NCBI GenBank assembly: GCA_019623805.1
Contig: CP053680.1
Location: forward strand, 2,706,001 to 2,770,000
DNA from: Gammaproteobacteria bacterium (ex Lamellibrachia satsuma)
GTDB lineage: Bacteria; Pseudomonadota; Gammaproteobacteria; Chromatiales; Chromatiaceae
Direction: 5' to 3'
DNA: 64,000 bases
Shown: positions 26,440-35,946 of the stretch, in pieces
Layout of the letters: the number at the start of each line of letters is the position of its first letter
Position numbering within the stretch: the first letter of the stretch is position 1
Notes under the pieces: generated by a model
The model's database searches: none
What the model was told of the DNA's origin: nothing
Seen by the model: the letters and a program-made list of their open reading frames with translations, nothing else
Made by a program: the position numbers and the translations under genes

Positions 26440-29085
26440 TCAGGGTAGGGCGTGTGTGTTCCCGGTGGATAGAGCGCAGTAAAAATTGCTCAATGGCTCA
26501 GGTTTGGCAATAGCGTAGCCCTGACCATAACCGATGCCGATTTCTTTCAGCATTGCGAGGGTGATACCGTCCTCGACATATTCGGCAATGGTATCCATGC
26601 CCATGATTTGGGCGACTTCATTGATCGCTTTTACCATGGCGAAATCAACGGGGTCGCTGGCAATGTCGCGTACAAACTCACCATCTATCTTCAGATAGTC
26701 AACCGGAAGGTGTTTCAGGTAGGCGAAGGAGGACATGCCGGTGCCGAAGTCGTCGAGGGCAAAGCGGCAACCCAGGGATTTTATGCGTTCGATGAACTGT
26801 TGCGCCCTGGAAAGGTTGGAGATGGTTGCCGTCTCCGTCACCTCAAAAAGGAGCCGGCAGGGATCCACGCCACTGCTTTCAAGCTGAGATTCCAGTGCTT
26901 TCAGAAAGCCGGGGTCAGTGATCGACTGGGCCGAGAGGTTGATGGAGACAAAGCCGTCATCCAGCGGGGGACAGCTCTCCATCCACTGCAGCGTATCCGA
27001 AATGACAAACCGATCCAGATCGATCATCAAACCGTAACGTTCAGCGGCAGGAATAAAGGCACCAGGCAGCATCATCTGCCCATCCTCCTGTTCCATTCTG
27101 AGCAGGATCTCCAGGTGAAAGCTGCTGTTGCTGTTTGAGCGGATGGGTTGGATCTTCTGGCAATAGAGTAGAAATCGTCCCTCGTCCAGTGCGTGCCGAA
27201 TGCGGGAAACCCACTGCATTTCGCCATAGCGTTGCTCGATTATCTCATCCTCCTCGGAGTAGACATGGACCCGGTTACGGCCCCCCTCCTTTGCCGCGTA
27301 ACAGGCGCTGTCAGCGGCGCTGAGGATCTGGGTCAGGTCATGATATCTGGCATTGAAGGGAACCACTCCGATACTGACGCCGATGGTGAAAGGCTTATTG
27401 TCCCAGGTGAAACGGAAGTTGCGCACTGAAAGACGTATCTCTTCCGCCAGCACAATGGCCTGCTGTTGGGGGCAGTATTCAAGCAGGATGGCGAATTCAT
27501 CACCGCCCAAACGTGCCACGACGTCGGTGCGGCGGGCGATCTCAAGCAGCATCTGCGTGAGTTGGCGAAGCAGTTCGTCACCCGCAATATGGCCACAGGT
27601 ATCGTTGACCACCTTGAACTGGTCCAGATCCAGATACATCAAGACGTGTTCCGCATTGTCGGTGTGGGCGAGTTCCATTGCCGTCTGTAGCCTGCGCTCG
27701 AACTCCAGCCGGTTGATCAGGCCTGTCAGCGCATCATGAGTTGCCTGCCAGGAGATGCGTTGTGCCATGTGCTGAGCCTCGGTAATGTCTCTGACTACCA
27801 GCACATTTCCGGCGTTCTTATTTCTTTCACCATTGATTACTGCCACTGATAGCTGCACGATTCGTGTGGTTTTTCCATCACTCTGGGTGAGAATCAGTGG
27901 CCGGTTGTCCAGTTTGGTTATCTCATCAGTGGTCAGGCACTGGCCCAAAGGGAGGTTGACCGGCGCGCCTGTGGTTTCATCGGACAGATTGAGTATGTCG
28001 GCAAGCAGGCAGTCCAGTGCATGTTTAGCCCCCCAGCCGGTCAATTCCTGGGCTGTGTGGTTGAGTGCGGTAACCACGCCTTGGGCATTGGTCGTAATGA
28101 CGCCCTCGCTGATCGAGGCCAGAGTGGTTTCCGCCAGCTCCTTGCGCGCACGCAGCTGTTGGGTCTGTGAGGCCACCTCTATTTCCAGCTGGTCTTTGGC
28201 TGCCAACAGGGCATGTTCAGCACGCAGGCGGTGCGTTTTTCCCCGCAGGATCAGTCCCACCATGAACATGCTTGAGATGAAGAAGACCAGGAATACCCAT
28301 CCGGCCTGGGTGATGACCTCTTTTTCAAAGCCGTTGAAGGTTGCCGGAGCACCGATATCCACCAGCTCCCAAAGTGTGCCGGGTACATTTTGCCGGGCCA
28401 GAATGCGCCCGGCCATCTCTTCCGTGAGAATGGGATTCTCCAGTTTCAATTCGTAGCGGTTTCCCTCTTCGGTAACCTCGATCAGGTTGGGCTTTTCGGT
28501 ATTGAGCAGGATTAGTTGGTGCTGATGCCGGTGAGAGATTCGTAACAGATTTTGCAGCAGCGTGGTCTGAAAACTGACAAAAAACACCAGGCCATCCTGT
28601 CTGCCGGTGGTGACCATAATATCAAAATGGTACTGATTCGGGTTTGGGTGAATCTTAATCAAATCGCTCTTACCAGCGGCAAAGTCACTGATCTTCAGTT
28701 GACACAGTTCACCGACAGCGCCGCTGAGATCGTCATAAAGTGGAGAACCGTTACTGTCAGCCAGGGTGAAGGCAAAACCGTCCGGGAAGTAGCTGAGTAT
28801 GCGTTGGTTGAGCCTCCCCTGGGCTTCCTCATCTCCAGGGTTCGTGTTGATCGCATTTATCAACCCGGACTCATAATTGGAGAAGATGTGAAGCAAACGG
28901 CGTTTTTCGCCGATCATACGGCTGATCTCGTTGGCGGTCATCTTTACTGAGTTGGCAGCAAGATCCATGTGGTGGGCGCGATTGGCCTCTATGCGTTGAA
29001 TAACGATGCCTGCCAGCAGCAGCGCCAGCAACAGCATGAAGAAAACGACATAGGTGATAGTGAGATTTTTTGAGGTCAGTTTCAT
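26440..29085 (-). CDS. Membrane-bound PAS-GGDEF-EAL cyclic-di-GMP protein
   Basis: An 881-residue sensor. TM1 about 8-30, extracytoplasmic sensor domain about 31-250, TM2 about 255-278, coiled linker, PAS about 305-420, GGDEF about 440-605 and EAL about 625-875. The GGDEF site is intact (ARLGGDEFAILLEY) and preceded five residues earlier by an RRTD inhibitory I-site. The EAL domain keeps LEILLRM, SINLSAQSI, FEVTETATI and DDFGTGMSSFAYLKHLPVDYLKID, so both synthesis and breakdown of c-di-GMP are possible. It is a single gene convergent with the Crp/Fnr gene. Confidence 0.93.
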   Translation of the reverse strand: MKLTSKNLTITYVVFFMLLLALLLAGIVIQRIEANRAHHMDLAANSVKMTANEISRMIGEKRRLLHIFSNYESGLINAINTNPGDEEAQGRLNQRILSYFPDGFAFTLADSNGSPLYDDLSGAVGELCQLKISDFAAGKSDLIKIHPNPNQYHFDIMVTTGRQDGLVFFVSFQTTLLQNLLRISHRHQHQLILLNTEKPNLIEVTEEGNRYELKLENPILTEEMAGRILARQNVPGTLWELVDIGAPATFNGFEKEVITQAGWVFLVFFISSMFMVGLILRGKTHRLRAEHALLAAKDQLEIEVASQTQQLRARKELAETTLASISEGVITTNAQGVVTALNHTAQELTGWGAKHALDCLLADILNLSDETTGAPVNLPLGQCLTTDEITKLDNRPLILTQSDGKTTRIVQLSVAVINGERNKNAGNVLVVRDITEAQHMAQRISWQATHDALTGLINRLEFERRLQTAMELAHTDNAEHVLMYLDLDQFKVVNDTCGHIAGDELLRQLTQMLLEIARRTDVVARLGGDEFAILLEYCPQQQAIVLAEEIRLSVRNFRFTWDNKPFTIGVSIGVVPFNARYHDLTQILSAADSACYAAKEGGRNRVHVYSEEDEIIEQRYGEMQWVSRIRHALDEGRFLLYCQKIQPIRSNSNSSFHLEILLRMEQEDGQMMLPGAFIPAAERYGLMIDLDRFVISDTLQWMESCPPLDDGFVSINLSAQSITDPGFLKALESQLESSGVDPCRLLFEVTETATISNLSRAQQFIERIKSLGCRFALDDFGTGMSSFAYLKHLPVDYLKIDGEFVRDIASDPVDFAMVKAINEVAQIMGMDTIAEYVEDGITLAMLKEIGIGYGQGYAIAKPEPLSNFYCALSTGNTHALP

Positions 29086-29209
29086 CGATTCGCTGTTCCG
29101 AGGTCATGCAAACTATGGTTTTGCCCTGAAACAGCTTGGGCTGAGCTACTCAATAGAGTTGAGTCGGCAGCAGTTGGAAAATCTTTACACTATTTTTATT
29201 CTGGGAATT

Positions 29210-29238
29210 CTTGAATTTTAGCGGGATTCGCCCCATCT
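29210..29238 (+). promoter_or_regulatory. Sigma-32 heat-shock promoter of clpB
   Basis: CTTGAAT (29210-29216), 14-bp spacer, CCCCATCT (29231-29238): close to the known consensus CTTGAAA-N13/14-CCCCATNT. It lies about 36 bp upstream of the clpB start codon. Confidence 0.8.
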
Positions 29239-29274
29239 ATTGGAATATTAAGGTTTTATTGTGGAGTTTTTCTC

Positions 29275-31869
29275 ATGCGTATGGATCGTTTGACCAGCAA
29301 GTTTCAGATGGCACTGGCAGATGCCCAGAGCCTGGCTGTCGGCCGTGATCATCAATTTATCGAGCCGGTGCATCTGATGAGTGCCCTGCTGGATCAGGAG
29401 GGTGGAACCGTGCGCCACCTGCTGACGCAGGCTGATATTAATGTCAATCAGTTGCGTTCGGACCTCAGCGCCTCATTGGAACGACTGCCAGGCGTACAGG
29501 GGGCAGAGGGGGATCTGCATATCTCCAACGATCTTGGGCGGCTGTTCAACCAGACCGACAAGCTGGCCCAGCAGCGCAAGGATCAGTACATATCCAGTGA
29601 GCTTTTCGTACTCGCGGCTGTTGACGACAAGGGTGAGATCGGCGGATTGCTGCGCAAGGCGGGTGCCGACAAGGCGCGGCTGGAGCAGGCCATAGAGAAG
29701 ATGCGGGGAGGTCAGAAGGTGGATGATCCCAATGCGGAGGATCAGCGCCAAGCCCTGCAGAAATACACCATCGACCTCACCGAGCGGGCGGAGCAGGGCA
29801 AGCTCGATCCCGTGATCGGGCGGGATGATGAGATCCGCCGTACCATCCAGGTGCTGCAGCGCCGCACCAAGAACAACCCGGTTTTGATCGGTGAACCTGG
29901 CGTGGGCAAGACCGCTATCGTCGAAGGTCTGGCCCAGCGCATCATCAACGCAGAGGTGCCGGAGGGGCTGAAAGGCAAACAGTTGCTCTCCCTGGATATG
30001 GGTGCACTGATCGCCGGAGCAAAGTTTCGCGGTGAATTTGAAGAGCGTCTCAAGGCGGTGCTCAATGACCTCTCCAAACAGGAGGGGCAGATCATCCTCT
30101 TCATCGATGAGCTGCACACCATGGTGGGCGCCGGCAAGGCAGAAGGTGCCATGGATGCAGGCAATATGCTCAAACCCGCGCTGGCCCGTGGTGAGCTGCA
30201 CTGCGTCGGCGCCACCACGCTTGATGAGTACCGTCAGTATGTGGAGAAAGACGCCGCCCTGGAGCGTCGTTTTCAGAAGGTGCTGGTGGACGAGCCCAGT
30301 GTGGAGGACACTATTGCCATCCTGCGTGGGCTCAAGGAACGCTACGAGGTGCACCACGGAGTCGATATTATCGACCCGGCCATCGTTGCTGCTGCGACCC
30401 TCTCCCACCGTTATATCTCCGACCGGCAGCTGCCGGACAAGGCAATCGACCTTGTGGATGAGGCGGCCTCCCTGATCCGAATGGAGATCGACTCCAAGCC
30501 GGAACTGATGGATCGTATGGAGCGGCGGCTCATTCAGCTTAAAATCGAACGTGAGGCGCTCAACAAAGAGACCGACGAGGCCTCAAAAAAGCGCCTCGCT
30601 CACCTGGAGGAGGAGATCGAAAGGCTGGAGCGGGAGTTCTCCGATCTGGAGGAGATCTGGAAATCGGAGAAGGCGGCCTTGCAGGGTACTGCCCATATCA
30701 AGGAGTCCCTGGAGCGGGCGCGCCTGGAGCTGGAAACCGCCCGCCGGGCCGGTGATCTGGCGCGCATGTCCGAGGTGCAGTATGGGCGAATCCCCGAACT
30801 GGAGAAACAGCTCGATATGGCGGCCCAGGCGGAGATGCAGGAGATGAAACTGCTGCGTAACAAGGTCACCGAAGAGGAGATTGCCGGGGTGGTCTCCAAA
30901 TGGACAGGCATCCCGGTCTACAAGATGCTGGAGGGCGAGCGCGACAAACTGCTGCGTATGGAAGATGAGCTGGGCAGACGGGTCATCGGTCAGGCTGAGG
31001 GCGTGCGTGCGGTGAGTGACGCCATTCGTCGCTCCAGGGCAGGCCTGTCTGACCCGAGTCAGCCCAACGGTTCGTTTCTTTTTCTCGGTCCCACAGGTGT
31101 GGGCAAGACCGAGCTGTGCAAGGCGCTGGCGGAGTTTCTCTTCGATACCGAGGAGGCGATGATCCGCATCGACATGTCGGAGTTCATGGAGAAGCACTCG
31201 GTGGCGCGGCTCATTGGTGCGCCCCCTGGTTATGTGGGTTACGAAGAGGGCGGCTATCTTACCGAAGCGGTACGGCGTCGTCCCTACTCAGTGATCCTGA
31301 TGGACGAGGTGGAGAAAGCCCATCCTGACGTATTCAATGTATTGCTGCAGGTGTTGGATGATGGCCGTCTGACCGATGGCCAGGGTCGCACGGTCGATTT
31401 TCGCAACACCGTCATTGTGATGACCTCCAATCTGGGTTCAGAGATGATTCAGGAACAGAACTCGGAAGCCCAATATGACGAGATGAAGTCCTCGATCATG
31501 GAAGTGGTGCGGCAGAGCTTTCGGCCGGAGTTCATCAATCGTCTGGACGAGATCGTAGTCTTCCATCCGCTGGATAAGGCGCAGATCAGAGCGATTGCCT
31601 CGATTCAGATCGGCTATCTGCAGCAGCGCCTGGCTGATAGTGAGATGGGCCTGGAGATCTCCGATGCCGCACTCGACCGGTTGGGCGAGGCGGGTTTCGA
31701 CCCGGTCTATGGGGCGCGTCCGCTGAAACGGGCGATCCGGCAGCAACTGGAGAATCCGTTGGCCCAGGAGATCCTCGGTGGGCGTTTCGGGGCGGGGGAT
31801 GTCATCCAGGTGGATGTTTCGAATGAGGGACTGACCTTCGGCAAGGCCAGGGTGGTTGGTGCGGCCTGA
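29275..31869 (+). CDS. clpB: ATP-dependent disaggregase ClpB
   Basis: An 864-residue Hsp100 chaperone that pulls proteins out of aggregates with DnaK. N-domain about 1-145 ([31 protein letters not shown]), first AAA+ domain with Walker [14 protein letters not shown] and Walker [12 protein letters not shown], ClpB-type coiled-coil middle domain about 400-530, second AAA+ domain with Walker [13 protein letters not shown] and Walker [10 protein letters not shown]. The pore loop RGEFEERLK region is present. A sigma-32 promoter sits just upstream, and a REP-C hairpin follows the stop codon. Confidence 0.97.
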   Translation: MRMDRLTSKFQMALADAQSLAVGRDHQFIEPVHLMSALLDQEGGTVRHLLTQADINVNQLRSDLSASLERLPGVQGAEGDLHISNDLGRLFNQTDKLAQQRKDQYISSELFVLAAVDDKGEIGGLLRKAGADKARLEQAIEKMRGGQKVDDPNAEDQRQALQKYTIDLTERAEQGKLDPVIGRDDEIRRTIQVLQRRTKNNPVLIGEPGVGKTAIVEGLAQRIINAEVPEGLKGKQLLSLDMGALIAGAKFRGEFEERLKAVLNDLSKQEGQIILFIDELHTMVGAGKAEGAMDAGNMLKPALARGELHCVGATTLDEYRQYVEKDAALERRFQKVLVDEPSVEDTIAILRGLKERYEVHHGVDIIDPAIVAAATLSHRYISDRQLPDKAIDLVDEAASLIRMEIDSKPELMDRMERRLIQLKIEREALNKETDEASKKRLAHLEEEIERLEREFSDLEEIWKSEKAALQGTAHIKESLERARLELETARRAGDLARMSEVQYGRIPELEKQLDMAAQAEMQEMKLLRNKVTEEEIAGVVSKWTGIPVYKMLEGERDKLLRMEDELGRRVIGQAEGVRAVSDAIRRSRAGLSDPSQPNGSFLFLGPTGVGKTELCKALAEFLFDTEEAMIRIDMSEFMEKHSVARLIGAPPGYVGYEEGGYLTEAVRRRPYSVILMDEVEKAHPDVFNVLLQVLDDGRLTDGQGRTVDFRNTVIVMTSNLGSEMIQEQNSEAQYDEMKSSIMEVVRQSFRPEFINRLDEIVVFHPLDKAQIRAIASIQIGYLQQRLADSEMGLEISDAALDRLGEAGFDPVYGARPLKRAIRQQLENPLAQEILGGRFGAGDVIQVDVSNEGLTFGKARVVGAA

Positions 31870-31884
31870 TCGTCCCTTCCTATG

Positions 31885-31915
31885 GTAGGGTGCGCACGGC
31901 GCACCCTACGTTCTT
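31885..31915 (+). terminator. REP-C hairpin, copy 2 (perfect), likely clpB terminator
   Basis: GTAGGGTGCGC-ACG-GCGCACCCTAC is a perfect 11-bp stem at 31885-31909, followed by TTCTTTT. It stands between the convergent clpB and tRNA-Pro genes. Confidence 0.7.
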
Positions 31916-31951
31916 TTGATTCCGGAAATATGTAACTTAGTGCCCTGACAC

Positions 31952-31988
31952 AAAAAAGCCCTATAGTTAGCGCGAACTATAGGGCTTG
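31952..31988 (-). terminator. Rho-independent terminator of tRNA-Pro
   Basis: Stem AAGCCCTATAGTT / AACTATAGGGCTT with a six-base loop; read on the minus strand it ends in a run of six T. It begins 3 bp beyond the tRNA CCA end. Confidence 0.88.
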
Positions 31989-31990
31989 TT

Positions 31991-32067
31991 TGGTCGGTGT
32001 GAGAGGATTTGAACCTCCGACCCCTTCCTCCCGAAGGAAGTGCGCTACCAAGCTGCGCTACACACCG
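31991..32067 (-). tRNA. tRNA-Pro (anticodon CGG)
   Basis: Read on the minus strand, the 77-nt sequence folds into a cloverleaf: 7-bp acceptor stem CGGTGTG / CACACCG, D-arm containing AGCGCAGCTTGGTAGCGC, anticodon stem CTTCC / GGAAG with loop TTCGGGA (anticodon CGG, reads CCG), T-loop GTTCAAATC, discriminator A and an encoded 3' CCA. A terminator follows directly. Confidence 0.95.
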
Positions 32068-32187
32068 GGAACTTGTTTCGGTCATGAATCCAGAGCCGCG
32101 ACAGGGCGGGAATGATAATGGAATTCCGGGGGGGATTCAATTGGGGCTGGCAAGTGGTGGCGATCTATTGTTGGTTGATCAATTAAC

Positions 32188-32216
32188 CGTCATCCCTCCC
32201 TGCGGTCGGGATGACG
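32188..32216. repeat. Solo hairpin related to the 89-bp MITE-D end
   Basis: CGTCATCCC / GGGATGACG arms enclose TCCCTGCGGTC. The same TCCCTGCGGTCG core forms one end of the 89-bp elements at 40007 and 44398. It lies in the 210-bp gap between tRNA-Pro and ispB, which holds no gene. Confidence 0.55.
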
Positions 32217-32277
32217 AATATTACGTGGATGGGTCAATTAAGGTGAGACGTCGTCCCCAACGCCTATGCCAAAGAGA

Positions 32278-33246
32278 TTAACTGGTTCGGGCCACGGAAA
32301 AATCGGCCAGTGCGGCCAGTGCATCCCGGTAGGGTGAGGGTGGAATCGCCTCCAGGGCAGCTTTCGCTTTTTGGGCCTCTTGCCGTGCCATATTCTCCGT
32401 GTAAGCGATGGCATCGGTGGTTCTAATCGCCTCCATGACGAAATCGATCTCGTCGAGGCCGCCCTTTTCGATGATCTCCTGCAATTTTTTTCGCTGGGTT
32501 TCGCTCCCGACTTTCATTGCCTGCAGCAGCGGCAGTGTCGGTTTGCCTTCGGCCAGATCATCGCCGATGTTTTTGCCGATATCTTCGTTGGAGGAGTTGT
32601 AGTCGAGAGAGTCATCCACCAGTTGGAAGGCAATCCCCAGGTGGAGACCGTAATCCGCCATCGCCTTTTCCTGCTCTGGTGAGGTGTCGGTGATAACGCC
32701 GCCAAGCCGGGCGCCGGCCTCGAAGAGGGTAGCGGTCTTGCGCTTGATGACCTCCATGTAGTCGGCTTCGGTGGTCTCAGGGTTATTGCAGTTGAGCAGT
32801 TGCAGCACTTCCCCCTCAGCGATGCGGTTGGTGGCGTGAGAGAGCACGTCCATTACCCGCATCTGTCCCACAGATACCATCATCTCGAATGAGCGTGAAT
32901 AGAGAAAGTCACCTACCAACACACTGGCTTCATTACCCCAGACAGCGTTAGCTGTCTCCTGATTGCGCCGCAGGTCGGAGCCGTCCACGACATCGTCGTG
33001 CAGCAGGGTGGCTGTGTGGATGAACTCGATGATCGCCGCCAGATCGATGTGGCTCTGGCCGTTGTAACCACAGGCCTGGGCGGCCAGGAGCACGATCTGC
33101 GGACGCAGTCGTTTACCGCCACTGCTGACGATATAGGCGCCTATCTGGTTGATCAGCACAACGTCCGATTTCAGATTGCTCAGGATCGTCTGATTGACGG
33201 CCTGCATATCGTCGGCAATGAGCTCGCTAATGGCCTTTAGATCCAT
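32278..33246 (-). CDS. ispB: Octaprenyl diphosphate synthase
   Basis: A long-chain trans-prenyltransferase that makes the side chain of ubiquinone or menaquinone by adding isopentenyl units to farnesyl diphosphate. The protein has 322 residues. The two aspartate-rich motifs are LLHDDVVDGSDLRR (first) and QLVDDSLDYNSSNEDIGK (second), with GGKRLRPQIVLLA at the substrate site. Chain length (C40 or other) cannot be read with certainty. It is separated by 79 bp from the next minus-strand gene, mutM. Confidence 0.92.
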   Translation of the reverse strand: MDLKAISELIADDMQAVNQTILSNLKSDVVLINQIGAYIVSSGGKRLRPQIVLLAAQACGYNGQSHIDLAAIIEFIHTATLLHDDVVDGSDLRRNQETANAVWGNEASVLVGDFLYSRSFEMMVSVGQMRVMDVLSHATNRIAEGEVLQLLNCNNPETTEADYMEVIKRKTATLFEAGARLGGVITDTSPEQEKAMADYGLHLGIAFQLVDDSLDYNSSNEDIGKNIGDDLAEGKPTLPLLQAMKVGSETQRKKLQEIIEKGGLDEIDFVMEAIRTTDAIAYTENMARQEAQKAKAALEAIPPSPYRDALAALADFSVARTS

Positions 33247-33325
33247 CTGTTCCGTTACAGTTATTCAAAAAATTCCCGCATGCTAGGAGGGGGGGGCTTT
33301 GGTGTCAAGGATAATAAATCGTGGC

Positions 33326-34141
33326 CTATCTTTGACAGTGAGCGCAATAATAACTCGATCGTTGTCCAATGGTGCGGTTTTTGATGGGTTTGCCGCAATT
33401 GGGACAGGCTTTCCCCGCCTTGCCGTAGATCAGCAGCGCTTGAGCAAAATAGCCAGGCCGTCCATCCTCCTGCTGGAAATCCCTTAAGGTGGTTCCACCC
33501 GCTTTTATTGCCTCGCGGAGCACGGCGCTTATCTCTGCCGCCAGACGACCATAACGTTGCTGTGAGATGCGATTGGCGGGCCGGGCGGGGTGAATGCCTG
33601 CACGAAACAGTGATTCGCTGGCGTAGATGTTGCCCACACCGACTACCACTTTACTGTTCATGATGAGATTTTTTACCGCCACCCTGCGCCGGCTGCCCGC
33701 CTGGTGGAGATGGGTCCCGTCAAAGTCAGGGCCGAGGGGTTCAGGCCCCAATTCTCTGAGCAGGCTGTGGTCGGCTGCAGGGGCCGAGGTCCAAAGCACT
33801 GCGCCGAAGCGGCGGGGGTCACGCAGGCGCAGAATGCGGTTATTGTCGAAGGTGATCTCGAAGTGGTCGTGGGTCTGCGGGGGTGACCCTCGTTTTAGTA
33901 CCCGCAGGCTGCCGGACATGCCGAGATGCAGGATCAGGGTGCCCTGGTCGAACTGCAGTAGGAGATATTTTGCCCGCCGTTTGACCCGTTGCAGGCACTG
34001 TCCCGGCAGATCGTGGGGCAGGGTGGTGGGGATCGGCCAGCGTAATTTCGCCTGGCGGATGATCACCTGTTCCACAACAGCGCCCTTAATGCGGGGCTCT
34101 ATACCCCGGCAGGTAGTTTCGACTTCGGGCAGTTCGGGCAT
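33326..34141 (-). CDS. mutM: Formamidopyrimidine-DNA glycosylase
   Basis: Removes 8-oxoguanine and ring-opened purines from DNA and nicks at the site. The protein has 271 residues. The catalytic N-terminus MPELPEVET (Pro2, Glu3) is intact, the helix-two-turn-helix is present (NLIMNSKVVVGVGNIYASESLFRAGIHPARPA), lysine and loop residues are in HLGMSGSLRV, and the zinc finger is C-x2-C-x16-C-x2-C at the end (CPNCGKPIKNRTIGQ ... YYCAHCQR). The start lies 2 bp after the DUF4340 gene, so it may be the last gene of the ABC transcript. Confidence 0.95.
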   Translation of the reverse strand: MPELPEVETTCRGIEPRIKGAVVEQVIIRQAKLRWPIPTTLPHDLPGQCLQRVKRRAKYLLLQFDQGTLILHLGMSGSLRVLKRGSPPQTHDHFEITFDNNRILRLRDPRRFGAVLWTSAPAADHSLLRELGPEPLGPDFDGTHLHQAGSRRRVAVKNLIMNSKVVVGVGNIYASESLFRAGIHPARPANRISQQRYGRLAAEISAVLREAIKAGGTTLRDFQQEDGRPGYFAQALLIYGKAGKACPNCGKPIKNRTIGQRSSYYCAHCQR

Positions 34142-34143
34142 GA

Positions 34144-34617
34144 CTACTTCTTCTGCCAGGCCGTTTCCGGGGCAGTGAGGTGGTGTTGGAAACCATCGCC
34201 GATGCGATGGATCAGATTGTTGATTTGCACATAGCGCAGGTTGTCGATCGGGTCGTTGTTGCCGAATGCCAGTTCCAGGTCATCGAGTTGCAGACGAATG
34301 GCGGATGGTTGCAGACCGAAAGCCTCCAGTTGATGTTCAGGGGTGGGAAAACGATCAAAACTTGGTGTGCGGCTGATCTCCAGCAGTTGCCTGATGCGAT
34401 CACTGTCGGCAGGCATTTGGTCTATCCTCCAGATGTCGTCGCTTTTGTACAGTTGGATATCCCGTCCGCTGTTGTCTGAGATCCTGATGATTTTGATTTT
34501 ACCGGGATCGAGACTGGTCAGGGGTGGCAGGGGTGTGGGTTGCAGCCACCAGCTAAGTGCGGCCAACAGGCATAGCAGCGCAAAGAGCAGCAGATTGATC
34601 CAGGTGCGACGACTCAT
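34144..34617 (-). CDS. DUF4340-type membrane-anchored protein
   Basis: A 157-residue protein beginning MSRRTWINLLLFALLCLLAALSW: one N-terminal membrane anchor, then a periplasmic domain with IKIIRISDNSGRDIQLYKSDDIWRI, like the repeat unit of DUF4340 proteins. DUF4340 proteins are commonly encoded next to Gld-type ABC exporters, as here. Longer relatives have two or more units; this is a short single-unit form. Its start codon overlaps the stop of the GldG-like gene. Confidence 0.7.
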   Translation of the reverse strand: MSRRTWINLLLFALLCLLAALSWWLQPTPLPPLTSLDPGKIKIIRISDNSGRDIQLYKSDDIWRIDQMPADSDRIRQLLEISRTPSFDRFPTPEHQLEAFGLQPSAIRLQLDDLELAFGNNDPIDNLRYVQINNLIHRIGDGFQHHLTAPETAWQKK

Positions 34618-35942
34618 CAGGCCCGTTTTCGACCCCAATGAATTAACCCGCCGGTTGCCAGTAACAGCAGCGGCAGCAGGATCAAAAAGCCGAGGCCGAT
34701 AATGCCCTGTGCGAGGGGAGAGAGCAGCAGCGTTTTGTCGGTTGCCTGATGACTCTGTATGTCCAGGTTCTCTTCAGCGGTCAGCCAGTTGATCAATGTT
34801 ATCCCCAGATCCTGATTGCCGGCATTGCCCAGATAGGCGTTGGAGAGGAAATCACCGTCGCCCACCACAATAACTCTTTGAGTACCACTGTTCTTCTCCC
34901 GGCTCATGGCGTAACCGATCGTCAGAGGTCCCGGCATTTCACCGGCCTCCGGGTTTCTTTGGATCTCTCCCTGTATGGCGCCAGTCTCGTTCCATGAGTT
35001 TTGCAGCGTCTGTAACAGCGGCACGACATGCCAGGGAGACGAAACGCTACTCTGCAGCGCCAATGCCTGGGGGTAGAGAGTGATGAGATTGAAGTCCCGG
35101 GTAACCGGATGTGGCGAATATTGGGATACCAGTGCGATGGAGGGATCATCGATGCCCAGTTCTCGCACATTGGCGTCCACCAGGATGCCTGGCAGGGTTT
35201 CCAAACCCAGTGAAGCGAGCAGCGGACTCAAGACGGTATCCTGTCCAGGGTCGAGAAGCAGCAAGAGATTGCCGCCCTGCTCCAGGTATAACTGCAGTCG
35301 TGACAGCTCGGCTTGCAGCAGGGTCTTCTGAGGTGATGCGACGACAAGCAGGCTGGTGTTGTCCGGGATATCCGGGGTGTCCACCAGGTTCAGGCTGATG
35401 GTTTTGATGCCTTTCTGCTGCAGAGCTGAGCCGAAAAGGCCCAGGTCGTGGTTGGCCTCTCCCAACAGGCTGCGTTCGCCGTGGCCCTCAAGGCCGACCA
35501 GCCAGTGGGTCTCGGTTCGCAGCAAACGATGGATGGCGTTGGTCAGGGTGATTTCGTCTAGCTGCTGGAGGCGCTCCTGGCGGCCCCGATAATCGATCAG
35601 GAGTTCGCCGGATAGGGTGATGCCCTGACGACGTGCCGCACCGGGATGCTGGATCGGATCGATAAATTTTAGCGTAAGATCGGGTTTGAATCGGTGGTAG
35701 CGTTCGATGAACGATTCGACCTTTTCCCGCAAGGCCGGCTGTTTTGCGGCATAGACGGTGATGGTGATGGGACCCTCAGCGTGTGCCAGGGTCTCGATGC
35801 TCGTCTTGCTGAGGGTATTGCTGCCGTTGCGGGTCCAGTCCCATTGCAGCTCGAAACGGCTGCTCAACCAGGCGGTGAGCAGCAGCACTGCCAGTAGTTG
35901 CAGATAAAAAAGTGTGTTTTGAAAAGGCGACGGTATCTTCAT
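34617..35942 (-). CDS. GldG-like ABC exporter auxiliary protein
   Basis: A 441-residue protein with an N-terminal anchor (about 9-28) and a C-terminal anchor (about 410-432) around a large periplasmic part containing HWLVGLEGHGERSLLGEANHD and LLLLLDPGQDTVLSPLLASLGL, typical of the GldG/IFT52-like uncharacterised ABC component. In Bacteroidetes GldFG with GldA is needed for gliding, but relatives are widespread in non-gliding bacteria. Here it belongs to an ATPase-permease-GldG-DUF4340 set. The cargo is unknown. Confidence 0.82.
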   Translation of the reverse strand: MKIPSPFQNTLFYLQLLAVLLLTAWLSSRFELQWDWTRNGSNTLSKTSIETLAHAEGPITITVYAAKQPALREKVESFIERYHRFKPDLTLKFIDPIQHPGAARRQGITLSGELLIDYRGRQERLQQLDEITLTNAIHRLLRTETHWLVGLEGHGERSLLGEANHDLGLFGSALQQKGIKTISLNLVDTPDIPDNTSLLVVASPQKTLLQAELSRLQLYLEQGGNLLLLLDPGQDTVLSPLLASLGLETLPGILVDANVRELGIDDPSIALVSQYSPHPVTRDFNLITLYPQALALQSSVSSPWHVVPLLQTLQNSWNETGAIQGEIQRNPEAGEMPGPLTIGYAMSREKNSGTQRVIVVGDGDFLSNAYLGNAGNQDLGITLINWLTAEENLDIQSHQATDKTLLLSPLAQGIIGLGFLILLPLLLLATGGLIHWGRKRA

Positions 35943-35946
35943 CTGT

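Noticed and set aside
27785..28456. 223-codon plus-strand frame opposite the GGDEF-EAL gene
   Set aside because: Serine-rich antisense shadow without recognisable domains.
29473..30408. 311-codon open frame opposite clpB
   Set aside because: Fully antisense to conserved ClpB domains; a shadow frame.
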